This document shows positions 19,554 through 28,515 of a stretch of 64,000 nt of DNA, piece after piece. Position numbers and translations under genes: made by a program. Under the pieces are notes generated by a model, which was not told where the DNA came from, made no database searches, and saw nothing but the letters and a program-made list of their open reading frames with translations. Every line of letters starts with the position of its first letter. The stretch's first letter is position 1. Source of the DNA: Mycobacterium intracellulare ATCC 13950 (GTDB lineage Bacteria; Actinomycetota; Actinomycetes; Mycobacteriales; Mycobacteriaceae); the NCBI RefSeq assembly GCF_000277125.1, contig NC_016946.1:2604001-2668000 (forward strand), given 5' to 3'.

Positions 19554-19943
19554 ATGACCAACTCCAAGCACGAAGCCGCAGCCAAATCTCCCGCCGAGTT
19601 GATCGATGCCAGGATCGAGGAACTGGGGGATTGGCGCGGCGAGACGCTCGCCCGGATCCGGCAACTGATCAAGGAGGCCGTCCCCGACGTAATTGAAGAG
19701 TGGAAGTGGCGTGGCGTTCCGGTGTGGTATCACGACGGGATGATCTGCACTGGCGAGACGTACAAGAACGTCGTGAAGATGACGTTCGCGAAGGGGGCGT
19801 CGCTGCAGGATCCCGCGAGTCTGTTCAATTCGAGCCTCGACGGCAACACCAGACGCGCAATCGATTTCCACGAGGGCGACACGATCGACGAGAACGCGTT
19901 GAAGGCGCTCATTCGGGCCGCGGTCGACCTGAACAGGTCGTAG
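19554..19943 (+). CDS. DUF1801 family protein
   Basis: 129-aa small protein with the DUF1801/YdhG fold. Characteristic segments are VIEEWKWRGVPVWYHDGMIC and KNVVKMTFAKGASL. Function is unknown in the family; relatives resemble frataxin-like iron-chaperone folds in old annotations. It is divergent from the thioesterase set. A CGACCTG-AA-CAGGTCG inverted repeat covers its last codons (19925-19940). Confidence 0.82.
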   Translation: MTNSKHEAAAKSPAELIDARIEELGDWRGETLARIRQLIKEAVPDVIEEWKWRGVPVWYHDGMICTGETYKNVVKMTFAKGASLQDPASLFNSSLDGNTRRAIDFHEGDTIDENALKALIRAAVDLNRS

Positions 19944-19951
19944 GGCGCCAC

Positions 19952-19981
19952 CTGTACAGCGCCGTCGCCGTTGCTGTACAG
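19952..19981. promoter_or_regulatory. Paired CTGTACAG palindromes upstream of acyl-CoA dehydrogenase operon
   Basis: CTGTACAG occurs at 19952-19959 and 19974-19981. Centres are 22 bases apart, two turns on one helical face, and the second ends 26 bases before the GTG of the dehydrogenase. This is the arrangement of a cooperative repressor operator. The binding protein is not identified. Confidence 0.5.
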
Positions 19982-20007
19982 TCGCCCAGCACAAGGACGA
20001 CGGTCGA

Positions 20008-21270
20008 GTGAGAGGCCAGCCGGTGACTTCCGAGTCGGTCGAGGAATTTCGGCGCCGGGCCAGGGCCTGGCTCGCCGCGAACATGCCGCGACTCGATCCG
20101 GCCGAGGCGGTGTCGCTTCAGCGAGATCAGCTGCCGGCCTGGCACCGGGCCCGCGAATTGCAGAAGCTCCTGTGGGAGGGCGGATTCGCCGGTATCTGTT
20201 TCCCGCGTGAGTATGGCGGCCTCGGGCTGAGCTACGAATACAAGAAGGCCTTTGACGCCGAGTCGCTCGGCTATGAGACGCCGCTTCTGCTCAACGTCCC
20301 GTCCTTCGCCATCTGCTGCGCCACGATCCTCGATATGGGCAGCGAGGAGCAAAAGCAAACCCACATCCCGGCCGCGCTGCGCGGCGACGAGGTACTGGTG
20401 CAGCTGCTCTCGGAGCCCAGCGGGGGATCGGACCTGGCGGGCGTCATCACCCGCGCCGAACACCGCGACGGCCGGTGGATCATCAACGGCGCCAAGACCT
20501 GGAGCACCTGGGCATTCGCCGCCGATTACGGGCTGTGCCTGGCCCGCACCAACTGGGACGTGCCCAAGCACGACGGTCTCACGATGTTCCTGGTGCCGCT
20601 TCGGCATCCCGGCATCACGATCAACCGCGTTGAACAGGTCAACGGGTCGATCGAGTTCTGCGAAGAGTTCTTCGACGACGTCGACGTGGGGGATGACGCC
20701 GTTGTCGGCGAGCCGGGCAAGGGCTGGGAGGTTGCGTCGCGCCAGCTCTACCACGAGCGCCGCAGCATGGGCGACGGTTCGGAGTACACCAGCGGGCCGG
20801 GAATCGCTGAGGCCGAAGATGTTTCGGTCGACCTGCTGGCATTGGTCGACAAGACCGACCAGCACGACAGCGAGCGGGTCCGGGAGATGATCGGTCGGGC
20901 CCTGGTTCACCGCACGGTCCACGGCCAGCTCAGCGAGCACGTCTTTCATGCCGTCGCCGGCGGCGCCCTGCCGCCGACCGCGGGATCGATCATCCGGCTC
21001 TCCATGGCCGCGGTGCACGACGTCGAAACGGACACCGCCCTCGCCGTGTCCGGGACGTCGGCCGTGGTCGCGGACGACGGCGCACTCCTCGACATCGGGA
21101 CGCGCTATCTGGGCCGGCAGACCGCCAGCATCGGTGGTGGCACCACCGAGATGGCGCGCAACGTGATCGGCGAGCGGGTGCTGAACTTTCCGCGCGAGCG
21201 CGCCGATGACCGGGGCGTGCCGTTCAATCAGGTGCGACGCGGCAAAAGCCCGGGAGGAGAACGGAATTGA
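20008..21270 (+). CDS. Acyl-CoA dehydrogenase (FadE type)
   Basis: FAD-dependent acyl-CoA dehydrogenase, 420 aa. Domain order is N-terminal helices (ESVEEFRRRARAWLAANMP), beta domain with LLSEPSGGSDLAG and INGAKTWSTWA, and C-terminal bundle with IGGGTTEMARNVIGERVL. The usual catalytic Glu region is not certain in this subclass, which resembles sterol- or lipid-degrading FadE proteins. GTG 20008 is used; GTG 20023 is an alternative. The stop overlaps the next start. Confidence 0.9.
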   Translation: MRGQPVTSESVEEFRRRARAWLAANMPRLDPAEAVSLQRDQLPAWHRARELQKLLWEGGFAGICFPREYGGLGLSYEYKKAFDAESLGYETPLLLNVPSFAICCATILDMGSEEQKQTHIPAALRGDEVLVQLLSEPSGGSDLAGVITRAEHRDGRWIINGAKTWSTWAFAADYGLCLARTNWDVPKHDGLTMFLVPLRHPGITINRVEQVNGSIEFCEEFFDDVDVGDDAVVGEPGKGWEVASRQLYHERRSMGDGSEYTSGPGIAEAEDVSVDLLALVDKTDQHDSERVREMIGRALVHRTVHGQLSEHVFHAVAGGALPPTAGSIIRLSMAAVHDVETDTALAVSGTSAVVADDGALLDIGTRYLGRQTASIGGGTTEMARNVIGERVLNFPRERADDRGVPFNQVRRGKSPGGERN

Positions 21271-22133
21271 GCGACCAACTTCGTGACATCCGAGAGTTGG
21301 CGGGGGACACCGACGCCTACCGCGACGAACTGTACCGACGCTGGACGGGCCTGCTGAGCTACCGCTACATCGGCCGCAAACACTCGTCGATGAATCTCGG
21401 CGAGACCGACGACACCGTCACCATCCGCCGCGACATGCGCAACGAGGCGGGCGGAATCATGGTGGCGCCGTTGGCCATTTCCTCCCCGGAGGGTTGTCAG
21501 ACCGACATGGTCGCCGTGCCCAACCCGGTGATCGCGTCGGTACAGATCGTCGACCCCGGCTACGACGTGACGCGGGTGGAGATCGTCGGGTCTGGCATCG
21601 TGCACCAGGGCCGCACCATGGGCTACGGGCGCTGCACGATCGTCGACGCCGATAACCCGCAGCGGGTGATCGCGTTCAATGAGGGGCAGGGAGCGATCAT
21701 CGGCATCCCGCCCGAAGGCCTGGACAGGATGGATGTTTCGGGCACGGAGCTGGTGATCGAGGACTCTCCGGATCTGCCGCCGCTGTGGCGGGCCTTCGGC
21801 GCCAGCCGTCGCGGCGACGGCCATTGGGTCCTGCCAGAGCTCAGCACCGAACTCGCGTCACCGGATGCGGCGTTGCACATCGGGCCCCAGCACGTCGTCC
21901 TCGAGACCGCCGCAATCGATTTGGCCGCCGAGGTCGCGGGAACCAGAAAGTTGCAGGTCGTGAGCTGGCACGTGATGTTCATGTCGCGCGGCAAGGTGGG
22001 TCCATTCCGGGTCGAGGGCACCGCGCATCCTGGCGGGCCCGGGCGCGTCGGCGTGCGCATGCTGCTGCACGACGAAGGCAACGCCGACAAGGCCGTCACC
22101 TCCGCTGCCGCGGTCTTCGACGTCGTCGGCTGA
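21267..22133 (+). CDS. Hotdog-fold thioesterase-like protein
   Basis: 288-aa protein with two apparent hotdog modules (about 30-150 and 185-285). The first holds GGIMVAPLAISSPEGCQ, a helix in the position used by PaaI-type thioesterases; the second holds VSWHVMFMSRGKVGPF. A TTG start overlaps the dehydrogenase stop and follows a strong GGAGGAGAACGG site. Likely hydrolyses or hydrates a CoA ester made by its neighbours (inference). Confidence 0.7.
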   Translation: MSDQLRDIRELAGDTDAYRDELYRRWTGLLSYRYIGRKHSSMNLGETDDTVTIRRDMRNEAGGIMVAPLAISSPEGCQTDMVAVPNPVIASVQIVDPGYDVTRVEIVGSGIVHQGRTMGYGRCTIVDADNPQRVIAFNEGQGAIIGIPPEGLDRMDVSGTELVIEDSPDLPPLWRAFGASRRGDGHWVLPELSTELASPDAALHIGPQHVVLETAAIDLAAEVAGTRKLQVVSWHVMFMSRGKVGPFRVEGTAHPGGPGRVGVRMLLHDEGNADKAVTSAAAVFDVVG

Positions 22134-22217
22134 GCCGGGCTCGGCGACCTCCGCTCGGGCGCGCCCCGGGGAAGGGCGATAACCTTCCCGAAGGCGACGC
22201 GAAGGAGCGTGATGGTC

Positions 22218-23141
22218 ATGCAGATCTCCATGTTCGGGCAACTCAGCGGATCGGGCGGTCAATCGCCGATCGACGCGACGATCGCCAACCTCGCTATGCT
22301 GCGCGACGAGGGCTTCACGCGGGTGTGGATGAGCCAATTGCCCTATGAGCCAGACCTTCTCACGATTCTGGCCATCGCGCTGCACGAGGTCGACACGATC
22401 GAGGTGGCCAGCGGTGTGGTGCCGATCCAGAATCTGCATCCGATGCTCATGGCGCAGCGTGCCCTCACGCTGAGCCTCGCCTCGGGTGGCCGGTTCACGC
22501 TCGGGCTCGGCATGACCCATCAGGCGGTGACCGAGGGGATGTGGGGCATACCGTGGGACAAGCCGGTGCGCAGGCTGAACGAGTACCTCGACGGGTTGTT
22601 GCCCCTGCTGGCCGGTGAACCCGCCGCCGCGGCGGGGGAGACGGTGACCACCCGCGGTGCCCTGATGATCACCGGGGCGCCGAAGCCCGACGTGTACATC
22701 GCGGCCCTGGGTCCGCAGCTGCTCAAGATCGCCGGCCGGCGCACGTCGGGCACCTGCACCTGGATGACCGGCCCCAAAACGCTGGCCGAACATGTCGGCC
22801 CGACGCTGCGGCGGGCGGCCGCCGATGCCGGGCGGGAGGACGAGGTGCGTGTCGCCGCGTCGTTGCCCGTCAGCGTCACCGACGATGTCGACGCCGTCCG
22901 CAAGCAGGCGGCCGAACAGTTCGCCATCTACGGCGAGTTGCCGTCGTACCGTGCGATGCTCGACCGCGAGGGCTACGCGGGGCCGCAGGATGCCGCCATC
23001 ATCGGCGACGAGGACACCGTGCGAGGCCGGCTCGACGAGCTGCGCGCCGCGGGCGTCGACGAGTATGTTGCGGCGGCATTCGATCCGTCACCGGAGGGCC
23101 GGGCCCGCACGCGGGCGCTGCTGCGCGCCTACGACTCCTGA
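22218..23141 (+). CDS. LLM class F420-dependent oxidoreductase
   Basis: Luciferase-like TIM-barrel protein, 307 aa, of the actinobacterial F420-binding type. Motifs are SGVVPIQNLHPMLMAQRALTL-like strand and helix and GRFTLGLGMTHQ, where the Gly-rich loop binds the deazaflavin. GAAGGAG lies 10 bases before ATG 22218; ATG 22212 is also possible. It probably performs a redox step on the acyl substrate handled by the flanking dehydrogenases. Confidence 0.85.
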   Translation: MQISMFGQLSGSGGQSPIDATIANLAMLRDEGFTRVWMSQLPYEPDLLTILAIALHEVDTIEVASGVVPIQNLHPMLMAQRALTLSLASGGRFTLGLGMTHQAVTEGMWGIPWDKPVRRLNEYLDGLLPLLAGEPAAAAGETVTTRGALMITGAPKPDVYIAALGPQLLKIAGRRTSGTCTWMTGPKTLAEHVGPTLRRAAADAGREDEVRVAASLPVSVTDDVDAVRKQAAEQFAIYGELPSYRAMLDREGYAGPQDAAIIGDEDTVRGRLDELRAAGVDEYVAAAFDPSPEGRARTRALLRAYDS

Positions 23142-23154
23142 CCCGGCGTTTGGC

Positions 23155-23185
23155 TATGGCCATACATTGCCTCCGGAACGTATGG
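23155..23185. promoter_or_regulatory. Inverted repeats in the fabG3 promoter region
   Basis: TATGGCCATA is a perfect 10-bp palindrome at 23155-23164. CCATAC (23160-23165) pairs with GTATGG (23180-23185) across 14 bases. They lie 35-65 bases before the fabG3-like GTG, so a regulator site is plausible and fabG3 may have its own promoter. Confidence 0.4.
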
Positions 23186-23219
23186 TGCAGAGACGAACTC
23201 AGAGGACAGGAGAAGCGCA

Positions 23220-24011
23220 GTGGCAGAACGGTTGGCGGGAAAGGTCGCCCTCATCAGCGGCGGCGCCCGGGGGATGGGCGCATCGCACGTGCGGTCGCTG
23301 GTCGCCGAGGGAGCCAAGGTGGTCTTCGGTGACATCCTCGACGACGAGGGCAAGGCCGTGGCCGCGGAGGTCGACCCCCATTTCCAAGCCGTCCGCTACC
23401 TGCACCTCGACGTGACCAAACCCGAGGATTGGGACGCGGCGGTGGCCACCGCCCTGGGCGAGTTCGGCCGCATCGACGTGCTGGTCAACAACGCGGGCAT
23501 CATCAACATCGGCACGCTGGAGGACTACGCGCTCTCGGAGTGGCAGCGCATTATCGACATCAACCTGACGGGGGTGTTTCTCGGCATCCGCGCCGTGGTG
23601 AAGCCGATGAAGGAAGCGGGCCGGGGATCGATCATCAACATCTCCTCGATCGAAGGCATGGCCGGCACCATCGCCTGCCACGGCTACACCGCAACCAAAT
23701 TCGCGGTGCGCGGGCTGACGAAGTCGGCCGCACTGGAACTGGGGCCCAGCGGAATCCGGGTGAACTCCATTCACCCCGGGCTCATCAAGACCCCGATGAC
23801 CGATTGGGTCCCCGACGACATCTTCCAAACGGCGCTGGGCCGGGCCGCCCAACCCGTGGAGGTCTCCAACCTCGTGGTCTATCTGGCCAGCGACGAGTCC
23901 AGCTACTCCACCGGCTCGGAGTTCGTCGTCGACGGCGGCACCACCGCCGGGCTGGGGCATAAGGACTTCGCCAACGTGGAGACCGACGCGCAGCCGGACT
24001 GGGTCACGTAG
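23220..24011 (+). CDS. fabG3: FabG3-like 3-alpha(20-beta)-hydroxysteroid dehydrogenase (SDR)
   Basis: Classical NADH-dependent short-chain dehydrogenase, 263 aa. The cofactor motif GGARGMG is at residues 14-20, NNAG at 90-93, catalytic Ser143, Tyr156 and Lys160 (YTATK), then NSIHPGLIKTPM. Long stretches match what I recall of M. tuberculosis FabG3 (Rv2002), a steroid-active enzyme. A GTG start follows AGGACAGGAGAAGC. It closes a set with FadE-, hotdog- and F420-type proteins, fitting sterol or lipid catabolism. Confidence 0.92.
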   Translation: MAERLAGKVALISGGARGMGASHVRSLVAEGAKVVFGDILDDEGKAVAAEVDPHFQAVRYLHLDVTKPEDWDAAVATALGEFGRIDVLVNNAGIINIGTLEDYALSEWQRIIDINLTGVFLGIRAVVKPMKEAGRGSIINISSIEGMAGTIACHGYTATKFAVRGLTKSAALELGPSGIRVNSIHPGLIKTPMTDWVPDDIFQTALGRAAQPVEVSNLVVYLASDESSYSTGSEFVVDGGTTAGLGHKDFANVETDAQPDWVT

Positions 24012-24027
24012 GAGTCTTCTGCGCGAA

Positions 24028-24075
24028 AGTGCAACTGCCGACGGGTTCCCGGGTGGGACCGTCGGCAGGTGCACT
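24028..24075. terminator. Bidirectional stem-loop terminator
   Basis: AGTGCAACTGCCGACGG (24028-24044) pairs with CCGTCGGCAGGTGCACT (24059-24075), 16 of 17 positions, with a 14-base loop. It sits in the 72-base gap between convergent fabG3 and mmpL. There is no U-tract, as is usual for mycobacteria. Confidence 0.7.
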
Positions 24076-24083
24076 CTCGAGGG

Positions 24084-26987
24084 TCAGGCGTCCGCGGTTA
24101 CGGATTCGCGCTCTTTGGGGGCGGGTTTGGGCCACGGCGAGGGGACCGGCCGTTGACGCACGTGCTGTGGCCACCAGAACCACTTGCCCAGTAGAGCCGC
24201 AATCGATGGTGTCATCAGCGACCGCACGATCAGGGTGTCGAACAGCAAACCCAGCCCGATGGTGGTCCCAACCTGGCCGATGACCGTCAACTCGCTGACG
24301 GCCATCGTCATCATCGTGAAGGCGAACACCAGACCGGCTGAGGTGACCACCGAGCCGGTGCCGCCCATCGAGCGGATGATGCCGGTGTTCAGGCCGGCGT
24401 GGATCTCTTCCTTGAACCGCGCGACCAACAGCAGGTTATAGTCGGCGCCCACGGCCAGCAGGATGATCACCGACATCGCGAGCACCATCCAGTGCAGTTC
24501 GATGCCGATGAGGTGCTGCCAGATCAGCACCGACAGTCCAAAGGACGCGCCCAGCGACAGCAAAACCGTTCCCACGATGACCGCCGAGGCCACCACACCG
24601 CGCGTGATGAGCAGCATGATGATGAAAATCAGGCACAGCGAAGCGATTCCGGCGATCAGCAGGTCGTAGGTGTTGCCGTCGCTGAGGTCCTTGTAGATCG
24701 ACGCGGTGCCCGCGAGGTAGATCTTGGAGCCCTCCAGCGGCGTGCCCTTGAGCGCCTCGTAGGCGGCCTTCTTGATCGCCCCGATGTGCGAAATGCCTTC
24801 CTGCGACATCGGATCGCCGTCATGGCTGATGATGAAGCGCACGGCGTGCCCGTCGGGGGAGATGAAGTTCTTCATGCCCTTCTTGAACTCTTTGTTGTTG
24901 AAGGTCTCCGGGGGCAGGTAGAACGAGTCGTCGTTCTTGGAGGCGTCGAACGCCTTACCCATGGCGCTGGAGTTCTTCTGCGCCTCTTTCTGCTGATCCT
25001 GCAGGCCCTTCTGGGTCGAATACATGGTCAGCATGGTCGTTTTCATCGCCTTCATGTTTTCGATCATGGAAGGCATCAGCGCCACCATCTGGGGCATCAG
25101 GGTGTCCAGGTGGTCCATGACCGGCAGCAGACTTTCGATGTCGTCGGTCATGGTGTCGATGCCGTCGAGGCCGTCGAACACCGAGCGCAGCGACCAGCAC
25201 GCCGGGATGTCATAGCAGTGCTTTTCCCAGTAGAAGTAGCTGCGCATCGGCCGGAAGAAGTCCTCGAAATCGGCCATGTGGTCGCGTAATTCGTTGATGT
25301 CGATGGTCATGTCGTGCATCTTTTTGACCATGACGTGCATGTCGTTGGCCATCTGCACGGTGATGCTGGACATCTTTTCCATGCTGTCGATGGTCGTCTG
25401 CATCATGTCGGCCTGGTGCAGCATGTCGGCCATCTGATCTTCTTGGTACTTCTGGCTCATCTGCTGGCTGACGCCCTGCATGCTGATCTGGAAGGGAATC
25501 GACGTGTGCTCGATCGGCGTGCCCTGCGGGCGGGTGATCGCCTGCACGCGCCCGATGCCCGGGACCCGGAAGACCGTCTTGGCGATCTTGTCGATCACCA
25601 AGAAGTCCGCCGAATTCCGCAGATCGTGGTCGCTTTCGATCATCAGCACCTCGGGGTTCATCCGCGCCTGCGAGAAGTGGCGATCCGCGGCCGCATACCC
25701 CTCGTTGGCCGGCAGGTCCGTCGGTAGGTAGTTGCGGTCGTTGTAGTTGGTCCGGTACCCGGGCAGGGTCAGCAAGCCCACCAACGCCACGCCGATGGTG
25801 AGGACCAGGATCGGGCCGGGCCAGCGCACGACGAGCGCACCGACCTTGCGCCACCCGCGAATGCGTTGCGTGCGCTTGGGTTCCAGTGTCTTACCGAAGC
25901 GGATTACCACGGAGATGACCGCGGGACCCAGCGTCAACGCCGCCGCGACGACGACCACCATGCCGATCGCCAGTGGGATACCCAGCGTCTGGAAGTAGGG
26001 CAGGTTGGTGAAGTGCAGGCAGAAGGTGGCGCCGGCGATGGTCAAGCCCGACCCGAGCACCACGTGCGCGGTGCCCTTGTACATCGTGTAGTACGCATCT
26101 ACTCGGGACTCGCCGATAGAGCGGGCTTCCTGATATCGGCCGATCAAGAAGATCGCGTAGTCGGTGGCGGCCGCGATACCCAAGGTGACCAACAGGTTCG
26201 TGGCGAACGTCGAGAGCCCGATGAGCTGGAAATAGCCTAGGAACGCGACCATTCCGCGTGCGGCCGACAACTCGAGCACCACCATCACCAGCGTGAGCAG
26301 CACCGTAATGACGGAGCGATAGACCAACAGCAGCATCGCGATGATGACGGTGAACGTGGCCGCCGTGATGAGCTGCATGCTGCGGTCGCCGGCCTCGTGC
26401 TGGTCCGCCGACAACGCCGCGGGACCGGTGACGTAGGCCTTCACCCCTTTGGGTGGGGTCACACTCTTGACGATGTGTTGGACGGATTCCACCGACTCGT
26501 TGGCCAAGGCCTCGCCCTGGTTACCGGCGAGGTAGACCTGGACGTAGGCGGCCTTGCCGTCGTTGCTCTGCGCGCCCGCTCCGGTGAGTGGATCGCTCCA
26601 CATATCCTGTACGTGTTCAACGTGTTTGGAGTCGGCGTCGAGCTTCTTGACGACGTCGTCGTAGTAGGCGTGCGCGTCCGCGCCCAGCGGATTCTGGCCC
26701 TCGAGGACGATCATCACCGAGCTGTTGGACTTGTACTCGTTGAACACCGCGCCCATGCGCTTGGTCGCGACGACCGACTGCGCGTCATCCGGTGCCATCG
26801 ACACCGAGCGCATCTTGCCGACCTCCTCCAGCTGGGGGACGGAGACGTTGAGCACCGCGATGATCGCGATCCAGCCGAGAATGATCGGTACGGCGAACGT
26901 CCGGATGAGCCGGGGGATCTTGTCCCGAACGGGTTCGTCGACAACGGGGATGGTGTCGGTGCGGGCGTCGTTGAACGTTGTGCTCAT
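24084..26987 (-). CDS. MmpL4/MmpL5-type RND family transporter
   Basis: Inner-membrane RND exporter of lipids or siderophores, 967 aa. One N-terminal helix (about 33-50) and a large porter domain precede helix bundles at about 205-370 and 760-930. The proton-relay Asp-Tyr pairs are present at 276-277 (ATDYAIF) and 849-850 (GADYNLL). A Met-rich coiled-coil insertion spans about 500-700, with a Cys pair in HCYDIPACW, as in MmpL4/5. The ATG overlaps the mmpS stop. The cargo, siderophore, glycolipid or drug, is not decided by sequence. Confidence 0.93.
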   Translation of the reverse strand: MSTTFNDARTDTIPVVDEPVRDKIPRLIRTFAVPIILGWIAIIAVLNVSVPQLEEVGKMRSVSMAPDDAQSVVATKRMGAVFNEYKSNSSVMIVLEGQNPLGADAHAYYDDVVKKLDADSKHVEHVQDMWSDPLTGAGAQSNDGKAAYVQVYLAGNQGEALANESVESVQHIVKSVTPPKGVKAYVTGPAALSADQHEAGDRSMQLITAATFTVIIAMLLLVYRSVITVLLTLVMVVLELSAARGMVAFLGYFQLIGLSTFATNLLVTLGIAAATDYAIFLIGRYQEARSIGESRVDAYYTMYKGTAHVVLGSGLTIAGATFCLHFTNLPYFQTLGIPLAIGMVVVVAAALTLGPAVISVVIRFGKTLEPKRTQRIRGWRKVGALVVRWPGPILVLTIGVALVGLLTLPGYRTNYNDRNYLPTDLPANEGYAAADRHFSQARMNPEVLMIESDHDLRNSADFLVIDKIAKTVFRVPGIGRVQAITRPQGTPIEHTSIPFQISMQGVSQQMSQKYQEDQMADMLHQADMMQTTIDSMEKMSSITVQMANDMHVMVKKMHDMTIDINELRDHMADFEDFFRPMRSYFYWEKHCYDIPACWSLRSVFDGLDGIDTMTDDIESLLPVMDHLDTLMPQMVALMPSMIENMKAMKTTMLTMYSTQKGLQDQQKEAQKNSSAMGKAFDASKNDDSFYLPPETFNNKEFKKGMKNFISPDGHAVRFIISHDGDPMSQEGISHIGAIKKAAYEALKGTPLEGSKIYLAGTASIYKDLSDGNTYDLLIAGIASLCLIFIIMLLITRGVVASAVIVGTVLLSLGASFGLSVLIWQHLIGIELHWMVLAMSVIILLAVGADYNLLLVARFKEEIHAGLNTGIIRSMGGTGSVVTSAGLVFAFTMMTMAVSELTVIGQVGTTIGLGLLFDTLIVRSLMTPSIAALLGKWFWWPQHVRQRPVPSPWPKPAPKERESVTADA

Positions 26988-27418
26988 GCGGATTTCACCA
27001 TGCAGAAGGTCAGGGCGTGTACGCCGTGGGTGAGGTTCTCGTCCTTGACTTCGTCATCGATGGTGATGCGGCAACCGAGGGAGTTGCCGTCGCTTTGTGC
27101 CGAGAGGTTCGGGAACACCGACGGGGCGGTGGTGCTCAGGACCAGCGTCCACGGCAGCGGCGCGCCGTCGATCCGCTTCGGGTCGGCGGACAGATCCAGG
27201 TAGTTCACGTTGGCTTGGGCGGCCGAGCCGAAGACCTCGTATTTGACGACCTTGGGCTTGAACGGCTTTGACTCATCGAGTCGCGGGCTGGTCATGACGC
27301 CCGTGTCGTGCGCGCCGAAGAACGACTTGACCCGAACGACGGCAAATCCGCCGACCAGCACCACCGCCACGATCAACAGCGGCAGCCAGGCGTTGCGCAC
27401 AAGTCTCGATATCTGCAC
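26984..27418 (-). CDS. MmpS4/MmpS5-type membrane accessory protein
   Basis: 144-aa partner of MmpL. It has one N-terminal helix (about 10-30) and an extracytoplasmic beta domain with [18 protein letters not shown] and the closing Cys pair ([16 protein letters not shown]). The stop overlaps the mmpL ATG by 4 bases, so the two are coupled. It is presumed to help MmpL export. Confidence 0.92.
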   Translation of the reverse strand: MQISRLVRNAWLPLLIVAVVLVGGFAVVRVKSFFGAHDTGVMTSPRLDESKPFKPKVVKYEVFGSAAQANVNYLDLSADPKRIDGAPLPWTLVLSTTAPSVFPNLSAQSDGNSLGCRITIDDEVKDENLTHGVHALTFCMVKSA

Positions 27419-27717
27419 CTGGGTGATCCCTTCCTCATCACGCGGACGTGACGCGGATCAGCGTTTGCGCGACTGGAGGTCGTGGACAGGTGAGTGCCCA
27501 CAGTCGCACCGATCAACAACGAATTGCGTGGATTGCTTGGTTCGTGCGCGCAAGACCGTCAAACGCGGTGAAAGTCGCCCATCCCCACTGCCGACGTCCC
27601 CGGCGGCGACACCCGGCTCACCTTGTTGCTGAAGCCTCCCCGGGTAACGCCACCAGCGCATAGTACATGATGTGCATACCTTGCAGTGTATGCAACATTT
27701 GCTGCTGGTGTTTCAGG
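27419..27717. promoter_or_regulatory. Upstream region of mmpS with operator-like inverted repeat
   Basis: The 299 bases between the TetR stop and mmpS hold TGCATAC (27673-27679) and its complement GTATGCA (27688-27694) across 8 bases, about 255 bases before the mmpS ATG. No coding sequence is seen. The site suits a TetR dimer and would act on a distal promoter or on a long 5' leader. Confidence 0.5.
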
Positions 27718-28332
27718 TCACTTCGTGAAGATGCTGTTCACCAGCGCGGCGGCACGCTCAACATAGGGCATCGGCGTGTCGGCGGTTTCACTCGCCTTAC
27801 CGCTCGCCCAGCGTTCCAGGCCCGACCGCACCGCCGTCAGCGCCAGCGCGGAAATCAGCGCGGCCATCTCGTCGTCGGGCTGCATCGCCTGGCGGCGGAC
27901 GATGATGTCCGTCAACTGGTTCTGGAATCGTTCCAGATCGGCGAGGAACGCCGCCAGGACGGCGGGCGAAGTCTTCGCGAGTTCGAGCATGTGAGCTGCG
28001 TGTTCGCGCCGAGGGGGGACGTCGCGCAGGTGGTGTGCCGCCAGGGTGATCAGTTCCGCGAGGACGACCGAGTAGGGGGCGGGTCCGGCGGCGACGAAAT
28101 CCTCGGCCAGCTCGGCGGGTATGTCAGAGGGGCCGTAGGCGAGTGCGGACTCTTTGTTGGGGAAGTAATTGAAGAACGTGCGGGTCGAGACGCCGGCTTC
28201 GGCGCAGATTTCGTCGACCGTGACCTTGTCGAATCCCCGTTCCAGCGTGAGCCGTACGGCGGCGTCGCGGATGTCGGCGCTCGTCTGCCGGCGGCGGCGC
28301 TCGCGTAGCCCCAGGGGATTGGCCATACTCAT
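27718..28332 (-). CDS. TetR family regulator of the mmpS/mmpL pair (predicted)
   Basis: 204-aa repressor. The N-terminal helix-turn-helix is clear (VTVDEICAEAGVSTRTFFNYF, preceded by a basic arm). The ligand domain lacks a recognised signature. It lies directly upstream of mmpS on the same strand. TetR genes next to mmpS/mmpL pairs, such as MAB_2299c in M. abscessus and mmpT5 in M. intracellulare, control drug-efflux pairs, so the same is likely here (inference). Start ATG 28332 or ATG 28326. Confidence 0.88.
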   Translation of the reverse strand: MSMANPLGLRERRRRQTSADIRDAAVRLTLERGFDKVTVDEICAEAGVSTRTFFNYFPNKESALAYGPSDIPAELAEDFVAAGPAPYSVVLAELITLAAHHLRDVPPRREHAAHMLELAKTSPAVLAAFLADLERFQNQLTDIIVRRQAMQPDDEMAALISALALTAVRSGLERWASGKASETADTPMPYVERAAALVNSIFTK

Positions 28333-28337
28333 ATAGT

Positions 28338-28350
28338 TGCACGTTGTGCA
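28338..28350. promoter_or_regulatory. Inverted repeat before the TetR gene
   Basis: TGCAC-GTT-GTGCA lies 6 bases outside the TetR start codon. It shares the TGCA edges of the repeat upstream of mmpS, as expected of autoregulation. Confidence 0.4.
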
Positions 28351-28515
28351 CAGTTTGCAGTCAAAAGGTGCCATCTGGCGGTGCGGAGGCGAGGCCGCCC
28401 GGCACCGTCCAGGGCGAGCGGCGGCGTTCCGCGTTCTCGCCGCCTCGCACCAGCCCTGTTCTTGCGCAACATCATTCGGCCAGCCGCTGTGGTGCAAGAG
28501 GTGGGTTCGGGCCGG

